The notes: a model not told the origin generated them from the letters alone. A stretch of 50,909 bases of DNA from Gnetum montanum (GCA_015680685.1 MNCI01000583.1:26302-77210); one strand, 5' to 3'. Positions 8,424-20,739 are shown, counted from the stretch's first letter. Made by a program: numbers and translations.

Positions 8424-11400
8424 ATGGCTATGCATGGTGACCTTTGTTCGCCCTTGACCTTAATGGGTCCCTACAGCAGATTTACAAGATGCTTGAACTC
8501 AGAATTGGTAGACTTTGAGTTACCCTCTCATGACACTATAGTGTTCCTGGAAACATCCCTAGACTAGCCCGAGCATCTCATCCAAGCCTTAGACTTAGAG
8601 GTCAGGGATGTGACTGAGGACCCTCTTGTAGAAATCCCATAAACTACCTTCAAAGGTGAAGCAAAAACTTTGAAAGTTAGCTCTCTATTACATCCACAAG
8701 TACACCAAAACATCTCGAAGGCTCTCCGTGATAATGTTAAAGTGTTTGCATGATCATATGATGACATACTGGGCTTGGACCCACAACTTGTACCACATAA
8801 CATTATCCTAGATCCGCATGTCAAGGCAGTCAAGCAAAAGGCTCGCAAAATCAAACCGAAAATTGCACACAAAATCAAACCAAAAATTACACTAGCTATA
8901 CACGATGAAATCACCAAGCTTTATCAAGCTGGTTTTATTCGAGCGATCAATTACTCAGAATGGGTATCGAACATCATTGTAGTTTCTAAGAAAATGGGAG
9001 GTATACGAATTTGTATAAACTTTCGAGACCTGAACAAAGTAATGATTAAAGATGATTTCCCATTGCCAAGTATCAATCAGCTTATAGACACTACGACTGA
9101 TCATGCCTTATTGTCCTTCATGGATGGTTTCTCAGGCTATAACTAGATTCGTATAAACCCAAAGCATCAGTTGTTAACCACTTTCATGACCCCTTGGAGA
9201 ACCTTTTGTTATACAATGATGCCCTTTGGACTTAAAAATGTTGGAGTAACTTATCAATGAGCGATGACATACATTTTTAGCAACTACCTCTTGGAGAGAT
9301 TAAACGATTATGTGGATGACATAGCAATCAAGTCTAAGGAAGCTATTGATCATCCCAACAATCTCAATATAGTCCTCCAACATTGTCACAGGCATGACCT
9401 GCACCTCAACCCTAAGAAATGTGTTTTCAAAGTTAAAACCGGACGCATGCTAAGTTTTGTAGTATCGGGAATAGGAATACAAGTGGACCTCGATAAGGTG
9501 AAGGCCATCATCAACTTAAAACCACCTACAAACCTTAAAGAGCTGTGTGGATTGGAAGGCATAATATAGTTTATCAGAAGGTTTATCGTGAGGTTGACAG
9601 AAAAACTACACCCCATGCAACAGTTACTTAAGAAGGGGGTCAACTTTGAGTGGACAGATCAATGTCAACAAGCCTTCGATAACCTAAAGAAAAAGCTTTT
9701 ACATCTCCCAACTATTTACCCACCACAGAGGGATAAGCCTTTCTATATCTACCTTGCTACGTCAGACACATCTATTGTTGCATTGTTATGTCAAAAAAGA
9801 GATGATGGGTCAGAAATTCTAGTCTATTACTTAAGCCACGCATTAATAGCTTACAAGGCAAAGTACAACGAGGTAGAAAAATATTGTCTCACTCTAGTGT
9901 TTACACTCAAAAAATGGAGACACTACCTGTTTCGCAGCAAAGTTAACATCATATGCAAGAGCAACATACTTCAGGCTATCACAACCAATTTATACAAGAG
10001 TAGTAGGATAGCCCAATGGAAAGTTATAACAGTGGAATTTGATTTACATTATGTAGTACAATCATCAACAAAAGATCAAGTAATAGCCACATAGCTTACA
10101 ACTTCACCCGTTGATGATCAGGCAATAATAGAACCCGAATTCCCAAATGAGCACATCAATAGCCTAAGCCCTGTACTATCTAATTTCAAATAAACTTTAC
10201 ATTTTGACGGTGCTTCAACTACACGAGGGGCTAGCGCCACCGTAATTATTACATTTCCCTCTGGGGAAATTTGACCTTTTGCATATCACTTTACACTCCT
10301 TTGTATGAACAACATAGCTAAGTATGAAGGACTCCTTAGGGGCCTCTTAGTAGCTCAAGAGCTAAAGATCTAGCATTTGATAATCTGGGGAAACTCGCAA
10401 ATAGTTGTCAACCCAATCATTGAAGTCTATGCTTGCAAGGCTTCGCATTTGCAACCTTATTGCTATCTAGCTAAGGGTTTACTAAAATAATTTACAATGT
10501 TAGACATTCAACATGTGCCTCTTATCGAGAACACCATAGCTGATGTGCTAGACACGTTAGCATTGAATGTGCCATCGCACTTGTTCACCACTTTGCTTGC
10601 TTCGATAATAGAATGCACAGATCCTATTACTCAAGTGGTACACATTGCATTCGTCAATGCAACAAATACTCAAGAATGGTATGCCAACATTAAAGCTTAC
10701 CTTCAACATGGCGAACCCCCACACAGCTTGACATCCACTCAAAAGGATGCAATACAAAAGTGAGCTCGGCAGTATGTCCTCATAGGAGATAACATCTTAT
10801 GCAAATGCTCCTTTGATGGGATATTGCTAACTTGCATTGGTGGGGAAGAAGCACAAAAAATTTTTAATCAAATCCATGAGGGACTATGTGGAGGACACAT
10901 AACCCCTAGGGCTATGGCAGCAAAAATCAAATGCTTAGGGTACTACTGGCCTTGCATTGAACAAGATTGCCTTGCCAAAGTTAGGACATGTGATGTATGT
11001 CAATGCTATGCAAATCTTATACACGTATCACCTACTGAGTTACATCCTACATAGATTACATGGTCATTCCAACGATGGCAACTAGACATCATAGGACCCA
11101 TCACACCTAAGTCTTCTATAAGACATAACTTCATCATCACCGCAACTAAATGCTTCACAAAGTGGGTAGAAGCTATTTACCTAAGAAAGACCACATCTCA
11201 ATAGGTTTCCCACTTTATCTTGGATAACATAGTAACAAGGTTTAGTCTTCCCATGACTATTGTGATAGATAATGGGCCACAATTTAGTAGTGCGGAAAGT
11301 AAAACCTTTTGTGACAACCTTAACATCAAGCAATCTTTTTCATCGCCATACTACCCACAAGTGAATGGTTAGGCAGAGGCAACCAAAAAGGTTGTCATCA

Positions 11401-11918
11401 ACTTGCTCAAAAAGATGCTTAGCAATAGCAAAAGGTGATGGCATGAACAAATCATCTACATGTTGTGGGCTTACCGCACGACGTGCAGAACGACTATAGG
11501 TAAGACTCCTTATAGTCTCGTTTATGGATCTAAAGCAATGTTACCTCTTGAACATTAAGTTCCATCACTTCGAATGATCCTTTCAAATGTTCTGGATGAG
11601 ACTCAAAACAACGAGTCAAGGATCATTGATCTTGACTTTGTAGAGGAGGAGCGTGCCCAAACACTCGGTCACATAGAATGGTACCAGGACAAGCAACAAA
11701 AAAAGCATCACTGCAACCTACATCAACAGTCAATCAAAAAGGGGAACATAGTCCTCAATGCTATTCGTGAACCTGTAAACAAATTCTCAGCAAACTAGGA
11801 AGGCCCTTTTGTAGTCACGAAAGCCTATGAGAATGGGACTTTCAAACTAGCTTATATGGATGGCAACAAGTTTGCAAATCCCTTCAACCACTTATATTTG
11901 AAGCCATATTATGTTTGA
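8424..11918 (+). pseudogene. Tat-lineage Ty3/gypsy pol copy 2 (RT, two RNase H, integrase), heavily mutated
   Basis: Homologous to 1617-5160 over its whole length, from ALDLEVRDVTEDPL (about 8590) to NHLYLKPYYV (11915). One continuous frame carries in-frame stops at 8565, 8640, 8751, 9144, 9258, 9567, 10092, 10191, 10272, 10371, 10488, 10761, 11052, 11202, 11370, 11436, 11556 and 11796, with no frameshift. Many are explained by CAA, CAG, CGA or TGG mutated by a transition (for example YN*IRI for YNQIRI). RT Asp (FMDGFSGYN) and YVDD remain. The second RNase H has lost motif residues (WGNSQ for RGDSQ, AKYEG for AEYEG). Integrase keeps VIDNGPQFSS and AEATKK. The first ~50 codons have no counterpart in copy 1. 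Confidence 0.9.
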
Positions 11919-11964
11919 CACAAAGGATTGCATCAGGTACAAAGCAAGGTAAGAACACATCCGC

Positions 11965-12340
11965 TATGATGTAAAACTAACAAAGATAGTCCTCTATGAC
12001 TATAAACTAGCACAAATAGCCCACTATGACTATAAACTAGCACAGATAGTCCACTATGACTATAAACTAGCACATTTCATTCTCTATGATGTTAAACTGG
12101 CACAACACATCCTTGGGCTATGACATAAAACTAGCACCCACAACATGGTCCGCTACGACCTTAAAATGGCCATCCACAGTTTGCTACGATGATAAACTAG
12201 CACAGCGGTCTGCTAGAACCTTAAATTGGCACAGTGGTCTACTAGGATCTTAAACTAGCACATCACAGTTTGTTGGGTCCTTAAACCAGCACATCTGATA
12301 GTCTACCAAGACCTTAAACTAGGTTCATAGTGCAACGTTG
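11965..12340 (+). repeat. Tandem array C downstream of Tat pol copy 2
   Basis: About ten units. The first ones are about 30 bp (CACTATGACTATAAACTAGCACAGATAGTC type), and later ones are longer with GACCTTAAACTGGCAC cores. It matches arrays A and D in position and core motif. Confidence 0.85.
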
Positions 12341-13298
12341 CCCAACTTACATCCACGACCTTATGAATAAGCGAGCGTGCACACTCTCAAAATCCCTAGA
12401 CAACACGGGGTGGGACATTCTAGTTCCAGAATGCAATTCATGTTGCTAAGGGAAAACCCTCTAAAACACATGTAGCGTCACTGCCCCTGGCATCTTACTA
12501 ATCTTTTGGAGATGTTATTTGACATCTGCTGACCTTCTGGAGCTACCAGTACCATAGCCACTCATCCTAGCAGTAGCTCCTACCCTTAGCACCTACTGCT
12601 GGAGTCCCAACACTATTGTGGCCCAACACAAATTTGCCATCCTCCAGCCCTCGCCATTGTCTGAGCCCAAAATATGTTCAGCTGTCAGGCTTTTTCCCTT
12701 GAAACTGGACTGCATTATGTTTGCCTTGGGTAAGGAATCCTGAGCACTCACACCACCACTTCTCCTAGCCTCTTCAGTGCCAACCTTTCCAGCCTACTAC
12801 CAGAACCACTGTTGGCCTTCCTGCTTTGAACATCATGCATGACAGAACCAACACTCGCCACTCTGGCAGTGTCCAAAGCATGCAGGACTTTCCCCTCATT
12901 TCATTCAATGGTTGTTTTTTCTAGTTTTCTCTCTATTGTGTTTGTAGGATACAAGCTAAGATGGTGTCATTTAGAGATGTGTTTCACCACGAGAACAAGA
13001 CACTACATTGCTCCAAAGTATCAGCTTCAATTAACCTCGCTACTTGAGAGTGCATGCCCTACTCTCCCTTTCAACCACTATAGCCTCCATTCCTTATACT
13101 TCCAATTTTCCATATCCTCTTTACAAGCTTTCCCAATGTACAAAGCCCTCCCACATGCCCGACTGTCAAGTCCATGATGGACATAATGCAACTCGCCCCA
13201 TGGGAAGCATCTACAAGCAGGTCAAAGCCCCACATGGATGTAACACAACTTATCTTCGGGAGAAATCACCTATCCTGCAACAACAGGTAGATAAATTC
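12341..13298 (+). other. 3' region of Tat copy 2 (no gene seen)
   Basis: Unique-looking DNA. About 12360-12540 resembles 14050-14250, and the segment around 12890-12970 resembles 5670-5760 of copy 1, including the TGTTTGTAGGAT motif. The open frames at 12839 and 13044 show no family features. Confidence 0.5.
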
Positions 13299-13450
13299 AC
13301 GAACCTGTAGACAAATTCTCAACCAATTGGAAAGGGCCTTTCTTGGTCATCGAGGCCTATGACAATGGAGCATTCAAGCTTGTTGATCTAGACGGTAATG
13401 AGTTTGCCAATCTGATCAACCATTCGTACCTAAAGCTATACTATGCCTAG
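13299..13450 (+). pseudogene. Second copy of the Tat integrase C-terminal tail
   Basis: Reads EPVDKFSTNWKGPFLVIEAY, then NGAFKLVDLDGNEFAN and SYLKLYYA, ending at TAG 13448. It is the last ~50 residues of integrase, open throughout, and here keeps NW where copy 2 has a stop (11796). It is followed by array D in the same arrangement as copy 2 plus array C. It is therefore a separate Tat tail or a tandem duplication of the pol 3' end. Confidence 0.8.
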
Positions 13451-13494
13451 TATGCAGCACCACATCAATGACAAAGTAAAGTAAGCAAGGTAAG

Positions 13495-14030
13495 CAAGAG
13501 TCCACTATGACTATAGACTAGCATAGAGAGTCTACTATGACTATAACCTAGCATAAAAAGTCCACTATGACTATAAGCTAGTACAAAGAGTCCACTATGA
13601 CTTTAAACTAGCACAACATAATCTATTATGACTTTAAACTAGCAAAGCTTGTCCTTGGGCTATGATGTTAAACTAGCATCCATAGCACACCCGTATGCTA
13701 TGATGTTAAACTAGCATCCATAGCACACTCGTCTACTATGACATTAAACTAGCACAACTCGTCCTTGGGCTACAACACTAAACTGGCATACACAACTTAG
13801 TCTACTATGACTCTAAACTAGCACTACCCATCCTTACGTCAAGACATTAAACAAGCATAATATCCACCATCCACTACAACATTAAACTAGCACACAGCAG
13901 TCTACTAGGACTATAAACTAGCATATCATGGTTTGCCAAGACCTTAAACTAGGTTCACAGTCTGCTAGGACCTTAAACTAGCACAACATGCAGTCTACCA
14001 AGACCTTAAACTGGGTTCATAATTTAGCAT
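13495..14030 (+). repeat. Tandem array D (30-bp and longer units, AAACTAGCA core)
   Basis: Units of CCACTATGACTATAA + ACTAGCATA (about 30 bp) repeat four to five times from 13495, then about 40-60 bp units to 14030. Close to array C in sequence and about 40 per cent longer. Confidence 0.85.
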
Positions 14031-14882
14031 GTACAACTCAACACACATAGTTCTACGAACAAGCAAGCACAAATACTTTCCATCCTCCATCATCTAACCA
14101 CCTCTCGATGGGCTAGGCTAAGTGGAGCATTGTAGTTTTAGAATGGAGTTCATGTTGTCAAGAAAGAGCCTCTGGAACATTTGCAACATCGCTACCCTTG
14201 GCATTTTTCTGATCCTCCAGAGATGCCCTCAGGCATTTTGCTAACCTTCTAGAGCTACTGCCACCATCACCAATAATACCACCCCCATGCTATGTTGACA
14301 GCATCACCAGCCTTGGGTGTTTCATTAGTGGTTAGGGCTAGCAATGCAGTATCTCGGGGAGGAAACACTTGTCCTACAAAATGCAATGCAGTTGCCTCTA
14401 AGCAAAGCCTATTAAGTGGCATGTAATCCACTTGATGATAAGCATCTTGTAGCTAGCATTTCACAAAAAAAAAAGAGCAAAAGTGGGGTAAACTATATCC
14501 CTAAGAAAAATCTAGTAAAGATGCAATTTAGCAGCCAGTCCAACTCTGAATTCGCAATGGCCTTCTCATAAGCACTCTGATGAAAGCCCAACATGTCAGG
14601 GGTAAGCCATCCTAGTACTATAGGTAAAGGCTCTCTCACATGCATTCCAATGAGAGCCCATCATTTAGCGACAAGCCACCCTAGTGCCATCATCATAGTC
14701 AGTCATGCTAACTCTACATCTTGCAACATGGTACACTGTTTTCATCTCATTCCTTCTTTACTATCCCTAAGCCAATTCCCTACACTCATTACCTATAACA
14801 TTCCATGGTCCCTAGCACTCTTGAGCCTAGTGAAGCACCATTTGGTTGGGTACTGATAAGCAATGTTGGTGTCGTGTTTGCT
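14031..14882 (+). other. 3' region after array D (no gene seen)
   Basis: Non-coding. It resembles 12341 onward (GCATTGTAGTTTTAGAATG against GACATTCTAGTTCCAGAATG). An A10 run at 14467 may correspond to the A13 run of copy 1. It leads to the long hairpin. Confidence 0.5.
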
Positions 14883-14961
14883 GTGGTGTTTTAGGTTCTT
14901 TGTTGACATCTCTTAGGCAACTCCTCCAAATATTGACAAAGAGGAACCAGTGAAACACCAC
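14883..14961. repeat. Long imperfect hairpin, older-copy counterpart of 6454-6534
   Basis: GTGGTGTTTTAGGTTCTTTGTTGACAT can fold back on ATATTGACAAAGAGGAAC...GAAACACCAC. Sequence has diverged from 6454-6534, yet the outer and middle arms still pair. Confidence 0.65.
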
Positions 14962-16440
14962 CAAATTCAGGAGACAACACTTTAATTTCAAATTTGTCTA
15001 AGAATTAACACAAGGTAAATTTTTTCTAAGTGTTTGGCCCATGATCCCACTGATGGGGCTATGCTCTAGAGCATAGCCAACATAGCATGCAACACAAAAT
15101 CAAATCTGCAAAATTTTCTAAGTGTCAAATAGTAGCTACAAAAATTTTTTCAAAGTGTTCTGCTATGCTCTCCAATGTAGTAAGCATAGCAGCACTCTAG
15201 CAGCCAGTTTGCACTAGTGCCAAGCTAGAAGTTGTTAAGCTAGCTTAGCATGAAAAAGGCATTTGGCAAATTTTCTAACTTTTGAAGCTACCCCTCCTGC
15301 TACGCTCTCGAGCATAGTTGGCATAGCAAGAACAAGGACTATAATTTTTGCCAAATTTTTCTAAGTGTCAGTGCTACACCATGTCCAATCCTACTATGCT
15401 CGCTAGCATAGTAGGCATAGCAGCAATGGACTTCAATTTCTTGCAAAATTTCCCCAACTACTATGCTACACTATAGAGCGTAGCTAGTGTAGCAATAAGG
15501 AACTACCTCCAAAAGCTTCCAAAGCTTAGCACAAGCCTTTATTCCAACTCTAGCACTCCTTCAGCAAGTAGGATCAACAACTTGCACTATTTTTGTACCC
15601 CCTCTATATCCCAAAATTTTACCTATGCTTGATCCCACTCGAAAGAGAGGAGAACGTAGTCCCAGAGCATAGCCTCCAAATTGCACTATTTTGCACTATT
15701 TATAGGTACATTTTAGTCTTGGCACATGTAATCTTGGCAACGTATCCATGGTTTGGCAATCTCTTGGGGTCCATGTGGAGCATACCAGAGCATGGCACTA
15801 GTTGCTCTAGTGGGATCGTAGCAAAGGTCAGTGTAGCCCCACCTACCCCTTTGCCACATGGCACTTGATCCACACTTCATGCTAATCCTAAGCCTAGAAA
15901 TACCCCCGCATTCCACACTCTAGGGGTTGGCAACTCATTCTAGTGATGGGAATTTAAAGCATTTGGCTAGCAAATCCAAGTAGCAGTTGGCCTTTCCGAG
16001 TACCACTTAGCACCCAAGGCACCTTGAGCACCCCCTACACCAGAGCGTATCAGCACCTTGGCAACACCTTTGCATCCCACTTAGCATTGTAATGCACCAC
16101 AAGCCCCTAGGACACCATGATAGCCAACCCAGTAGGCATGAACCTCACAACAAACGTTGGTTTTCACCTCAGGACACCCCAAAGACTCTAGCTATGCTCC
16201 TACTAAGCCTGTCTATACACCATGTACCTCCTCAAAGCTCAATTGTAATTGCTACGCTTCCCGTCTAGGGTGGTACCATTCTTTCATTCTTCGTCTCAAA
16301 CTCTATTACATTTTAAGCATTTCCTCCATTGCATTTTAAGAATTTTCCTTGACATTTAGTACCGCACTCACATTTTTCACTATTTTACACATTTTTTGCA
16401 CACTTGCATAGTTGTTCTTGTGTCAGGAAACCCTGCTATG
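14962..16440 (+). repeat. Decayed LTR-like region with TATGC/GCATA dyads
   Basis: Dyads such as CTATGCTCTAGAGCATAG (15058), GCTACGCTCTCGAGCATAG (15299) and CTATGCTCGCTAGCATAG (15404) recur every 80-130 bp, often after TTTTCTAAGTGT. They correspond to TACGC/GCGTA of the younger copy with the CpG changed to TpG or CpA. A TATA-like TATTTATA lies at 15697. LTR ends were not found. The ORFs at 15593, 15713 and 16157 look spurious. Confidence 0.5.
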
Positions 16441-16519
16441 CTTAGGCTTAGCCAACCTTTGTACTACCAAGAACACCACCAACGCTTACATTTTTGACTA
16501 ACCACACCACCTCCTAGTT

Positions 16520-16640
16520 ATGCCTAATACCCCGATTGTGACCGATGAAGTCCTTATTCGATCAACAAAATTGTCCAGGGCACTTCGCCTGCATTTCCTA
16601 GCAAAGGCCCTCATGTAGAAGCGGGGTCAAGGCTATGCAC
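16520..16640 (+). other. Short open stretch after the Tat LTR-like region, unrecognised
   Basis: From ATG 16520 it reads MPNTPIVTDEVLIRSTKLSR and about 15 more residues before a stop. Its place just after the LTR-like DNA would suit the start of a Tat leader or gag, cut off by the minus-strand Athila-like element at about 16650. No domain is recognisable. Confidence 0.2.
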
Positions 16641-16651
16641 CCACAAACCCC

Positions 16652-16888
16652 TCAGCATTCCAGCCCTTGATGTTTTTGGTCACTACAATGAGAAATTAGA
16701 TTGATACCAAAACCTGAGTCAAGAAGAGCCTTACACGGTTCATTCCCAGTAATTTGCAAAGAAATAAGAGGACTTCTAGGATCAGCTAATTTCCTAGAAA
16801 GGTTTCCATCATGGATCCAATCAGATATGGCATGAGTAAGCATCACAGTATGGATCCTAGGTAGTGTTTGGTTTGAACAGAACTTCAA
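16652..16888 (-). pseudogene. Athila-like aspartic protease fragment
   Basis: A 78-codon frame. ISLQITGNEPCKALLDSGFG + INLIS matches the retropepsin active-site block (ALLDSGASINL) with the catalytic Asp in DSG. GFG replaces the usual GAS. The element is cut off immediately downstream, at about 16650, so no RT follows. It belongs to the minus-strand element whose LTR lies at 19512-20370. Confidence 0.7.
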
Positions 16889-16989
16889 AGAATTTGATAA
16901 AAAGGAAGATGGAATAATAATAGGGTTTTGAACTGCAAGTGTATTTAAGGGCCTAGGAAAACTACATGGCTAGAAGAAAGATCTTTTCT

Positions 16990-19350
16990 TTGATTGAATA
17001 TCCAAACCACTTGGTTGATGAACCAATCATAGATTAACGACTCTGGTAGCATTGCATGATTGCAGTTGAGCTAAGAGTTCACCCTGCATAGATGGAGCAA
17101 GTGGTAGCTATGCTGAGGGGGGAGGAAGATGTGTAGGAACATGAGGAAAAGGGTAGGAGGTGGTATCCCTTCTTGCATGTGGAGAATGAGTTTGATAATA
17201 ATCAAAAGCATGATAGTAAGATTGGAAAGTAGAAACGTGACTAGACGAGTCATGTGGAGAGACATAATACCCATAGGGATTAGGTTGTTAATAAGGGTAT
17301 TGTTTCCTTGGTGGTGCCAACACCCATGAGTGTGGTTGCTACCACTATTTATATTTCTCATATGGCTATGGTGGAGTTCCACTTGGATAATATTGTTGGT
17401 GCTAGTGAAACTACCTAGAATTACCTCAAGGATAAGGCAATCATCTAGGTGTTTGCCTTGGTGTTAGTCATGGATTAAAAGCATACACCCCAAACACCTG
17501 CAAGTGTAACACTATGGGGCAACATCCCTTAGGATGTTCATACTGGCAGATGTTACACCCACCATCATCATCTAATTCACTTCCTACAACTTCCTCTATT
17601 GTAGCAATCTTGTCCTTACCTCTTTGATAAGCACATTCAACTTGCTTACACCTCTTGTACTCACAATCACTACCTTGTTCTTTGGACTCTTCAATAATTT
17701 TTAGGATAGCTTGAAATCTGCTATCCATGAAGTCCTATAACTGATCAACTTGGGCCATAATTTTGAATGAAAATCTTTGAAGTGATAAGGCTTTCCTATT
17801 CACCACCTCATCAAGTGTTGATTCTTCTTCACTATCGTAAAATTTAACCTTCCTCTTGTAAATGGAAGGATCATGATTATACTCTTATGCACTTTCTTGT
17901 TTTCTCAATTCACCTTTCTCTTTAGCTACCTACTCAATCAATCTTTGGATCTGATGAGTGCTTAATTTTGACAGTCATCCTTGGGCATAGATGCTAAGGG
18001 TTCTCCTCATTTTAGATCAAATCCCATCTACAATGTGGCAAATTTAATCTAGTTGAGAATAACCATGGCCAAGGCATCTATGAATTAAGGAATAGTATTG
18101 GTTGATGGCAACATCCAAGGGTTCCTGTGTTCCTTGTTTCCATCCTTGGATCTACCTTCTCAAGTTGGACACTCTAGAGTACATCTGGTATTTGTCATTG
18201 AACAATTCAAGCATTGTACTCCATCGTTTGGTAGATTTTGGTTCTTAGGACTAGTACCAATTTTCTACTTCTTTAATGAGTGTCCTTGAGAACAACTTAA
18301 GTTTTTGCCACTTATTCTCTATACTTTGCAAGGCACATGCATCTTGAAAATCTTAGAGATGTTTCTACGAATTTGAGTTATATCCCCCTTCAAACCTAGG
18401 GATATTGTTCATATATAGCCTTTGAATCTGACTATCCTTTACATGTCTTGTTGGAATTTGTACTACCTCTACAATGTTTAGCATACTTCAGGTAGCAAGT
18501 AAAGGCTCATTGAAGCCTTGATTTTGGTGCCTTTAATGCTCTCTACTACCTCTTTGTTCATGGCATCATGTCTCTCTTGAATGCTCATGCCTTTGGTCTT
18601 GCCTTACCCAACAATCCCTTCAATCATTTTGGTCCCATCAGTTACCTTCATCATGATTACACCCTTTGCAGTTGTGATCAAAGCTAGAAGAAGAAGAGGA
18701 TGATGACGAAGGTGAAGAGGAACAAGGACTAGTGCCATCATGGTGCTTGCTAGCACCTCTTCAATGATCGCAACCACAATCACAATCTTGTTTCTTATTC
18801 ACATCCGTACCTTGACTTACCTCTTTAGATCCTTCTTTGTCATTAGATCCATTTTTATCATAACCAGGATTGTGAATCGTGGATTGTAAGTTCTGATTTT
18901 GACCTCCTTCATGGAAGTCAAAGAGAGGAATTTCATTGAATAGAAAACCCCCAGAGAAGGGCTCTCCACAATCTTTTTGGTACAAAAGGAATGGGGAATC
19001 ATTAAATCCTTTTCCCTTCATACATTCATAATGTTGTTCTAACTACTGATCCCTAAGATGTTGTGACTCAATGGAATGATAATCCTTGGTATCACTATCT
19101 TGCACCACATACTCAGCATGAAGTCCTTGGAGACCCCATCATATAAGTAATTGTTGGAGCATTGCAGGAACAGATCGATGATGTTGCCCTCCATGTCACA
19201 CTACTGTAGCTATTCATCCTAGTGTAGGATGAAGGTGAAATTTGGTACATACTCATTAGGATGAGCATATACCATTCGGTATTCTTCATGCACTAGTTGA
19301 TGTACTCCATCAGGCTTGGATGGAGAATCACTCTTGTGAGAAGAAGACAT
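16990..19350 (-). pseudogene. Athila-like gag, decayed
   Basis: It starts at ATG 19350 (MSSSHKSDSPSKPDGVHQLV). The core matches element C gag closely: WQKLKLFSRTL, MLELFNDKYQMYSRVSNLRR, GWKQGTQEPLDVAINQYYSL, and SKLSTHQIQRLIE. A CX2CX3HX4C zinc knuckle, CNICQYEHPKGCC, lies at about 17550, of the Athila form. A His/Pro-rich tail follows (about 17380-17070). There are many stops and at least one frame change between 19350 and 19021; 19021-17468 then stays in one frame. Gag would form the virus-like particle in the cytoplasm. Confidence 0.75.
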
Positions 19351-19490
19351 TTTATGTTAGAAAAATAAAAATCGTAGTGTACTTCTAAATATTGTTGTAG
19401 TAATCTTCAGATGTGATATGACTCTAAGGTTTGTTCCAATGATTTGAATAATTTTTACTAAGTCCTAAATAACACACATAACAACTAAAA

Positions 19491-19511
19491 GGTCCTTGGC
19501 AATAGTGCCAA
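19491..19511 (-). other. Primer binding site of minus-strand Athila-like element
   Basis: Immediately inside the LTR the minus strand reads TTGGCACTATTGCCAAGGA. It resembles the tRNA-Asp-type PBS common in Athila/Tat elements (TGGCGCCGTTGCCGGGGA) with several changes. It fixes the LTR end and the orientation. Confidence 0.65.
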
Positions 19512-20370
19512 TGATGAGCGGTAAGGTACCCCTATGCCCAACCATATGAATCACTAAGGTGTTTATGTGCAATCTAGTCGAATTCCATGGACCTTTAGTT
19601 CTCCAGTGCACTAATTCCTCTAGGAAGTGAAATGGGCATTGAGAACATTCATTGTCTTCCAAACTACACTTTTGAACCTCAAGGGTATGGTTTAAGTGTA
19701 ATTGAGGCACATGATTTTTTTTATTTTATGTTTTTTGAGTTTAATCACCTACAACAAGAATGAAAGGTAGAGTAATTTAAGATCTAATTCATCTACTACC
19801 TAGCTAGCCTAACACAAGTACCTGTTCCCACTTTCTAGACACATCCTAAATGCATGTAGCACTTCTGGGTTACCAAAAATTAAGTATTTCTAGGTTACCA
19901 AGTGGTACACATATGCTCAAAGTGGTCATGCTTGTGTTCATTAACAACTAGAAATTAATTACTCAATGAAAATGCATTAAATTAAAGTTCTTGAATAACG
20001 AATGCATTAAAGAAATATTCATCTATTCTTAGTGCTACAAGGATGATCAAAAGGGCTCATCTTTAGTCCTGTCACACTACTATGCTTAGGTACATCAATA
20101 TTTTCATAAAATTTTGTACACACTTAGACTCCTACTACAGGCACTTAGAAAATATTCTAACTCTAGAGAAAACAAACTATAAGAGCTTTGCTATCTATGA
20201 AAAAAACTAATATGAAAAGTGTGAGCCCAAGTACTATATTTATAGGCTGGCACATACACTGTGATATCATGTATTCAACATCACATCTTGGGCTCCAACA
20301 TTAGGTATTCAATGTCAAGGCTCTGATATTGGATATCTGATATCAAAGCTAGTAAAAACATGATTCATCA
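19512..20370 (-). repeat. 5' LTR of minus-strand Athila-like element A (859 bp)
   Basis: Minus-strand ends are TGATGAATCATG (at 20370) and ACCGCTCATCA (at 19512), giving the TGATGA/TCATCA terminal inverted repeat. U3 holds degenerate GATATC dyads (20265-20350). A TATAAATA box lies at 20244-20237. The 3' LTR is not in the window because the element is truncated at about 16650. Confidence 0.8.
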
Positions 20371-20739
20371 CCTAGGCTCTCTATCTAACTCCACCAAGCT
20401 ATCTAATAGGAGCTCCACATTACTCAAGCTCTTTGGCCATAGCCTTTACCTCTACTGCCTTCCTTAGGTACTTTCTAGCTTGATTTCCTAGGTTTCCACA
20501 TGCAAAATGGTTTAAAAAATTCTACTAAATATGACAAGATATCAACATTTATAACAAACTATAGGAGCACTGTAATCGGCAAGGGGAAGGGTATCACTAG
20601 CTACTAGTTACTACTGATCACCACCCCATCCCTTATTAGCATGTCCTTCACATACCTACTTGGAGGAGCTAGATCTTCCTCTAAATGGTGGCCCTCTTCT
20701 CTATCCTTACCTACATCTATTCCAAGCTTCATCCATAAT

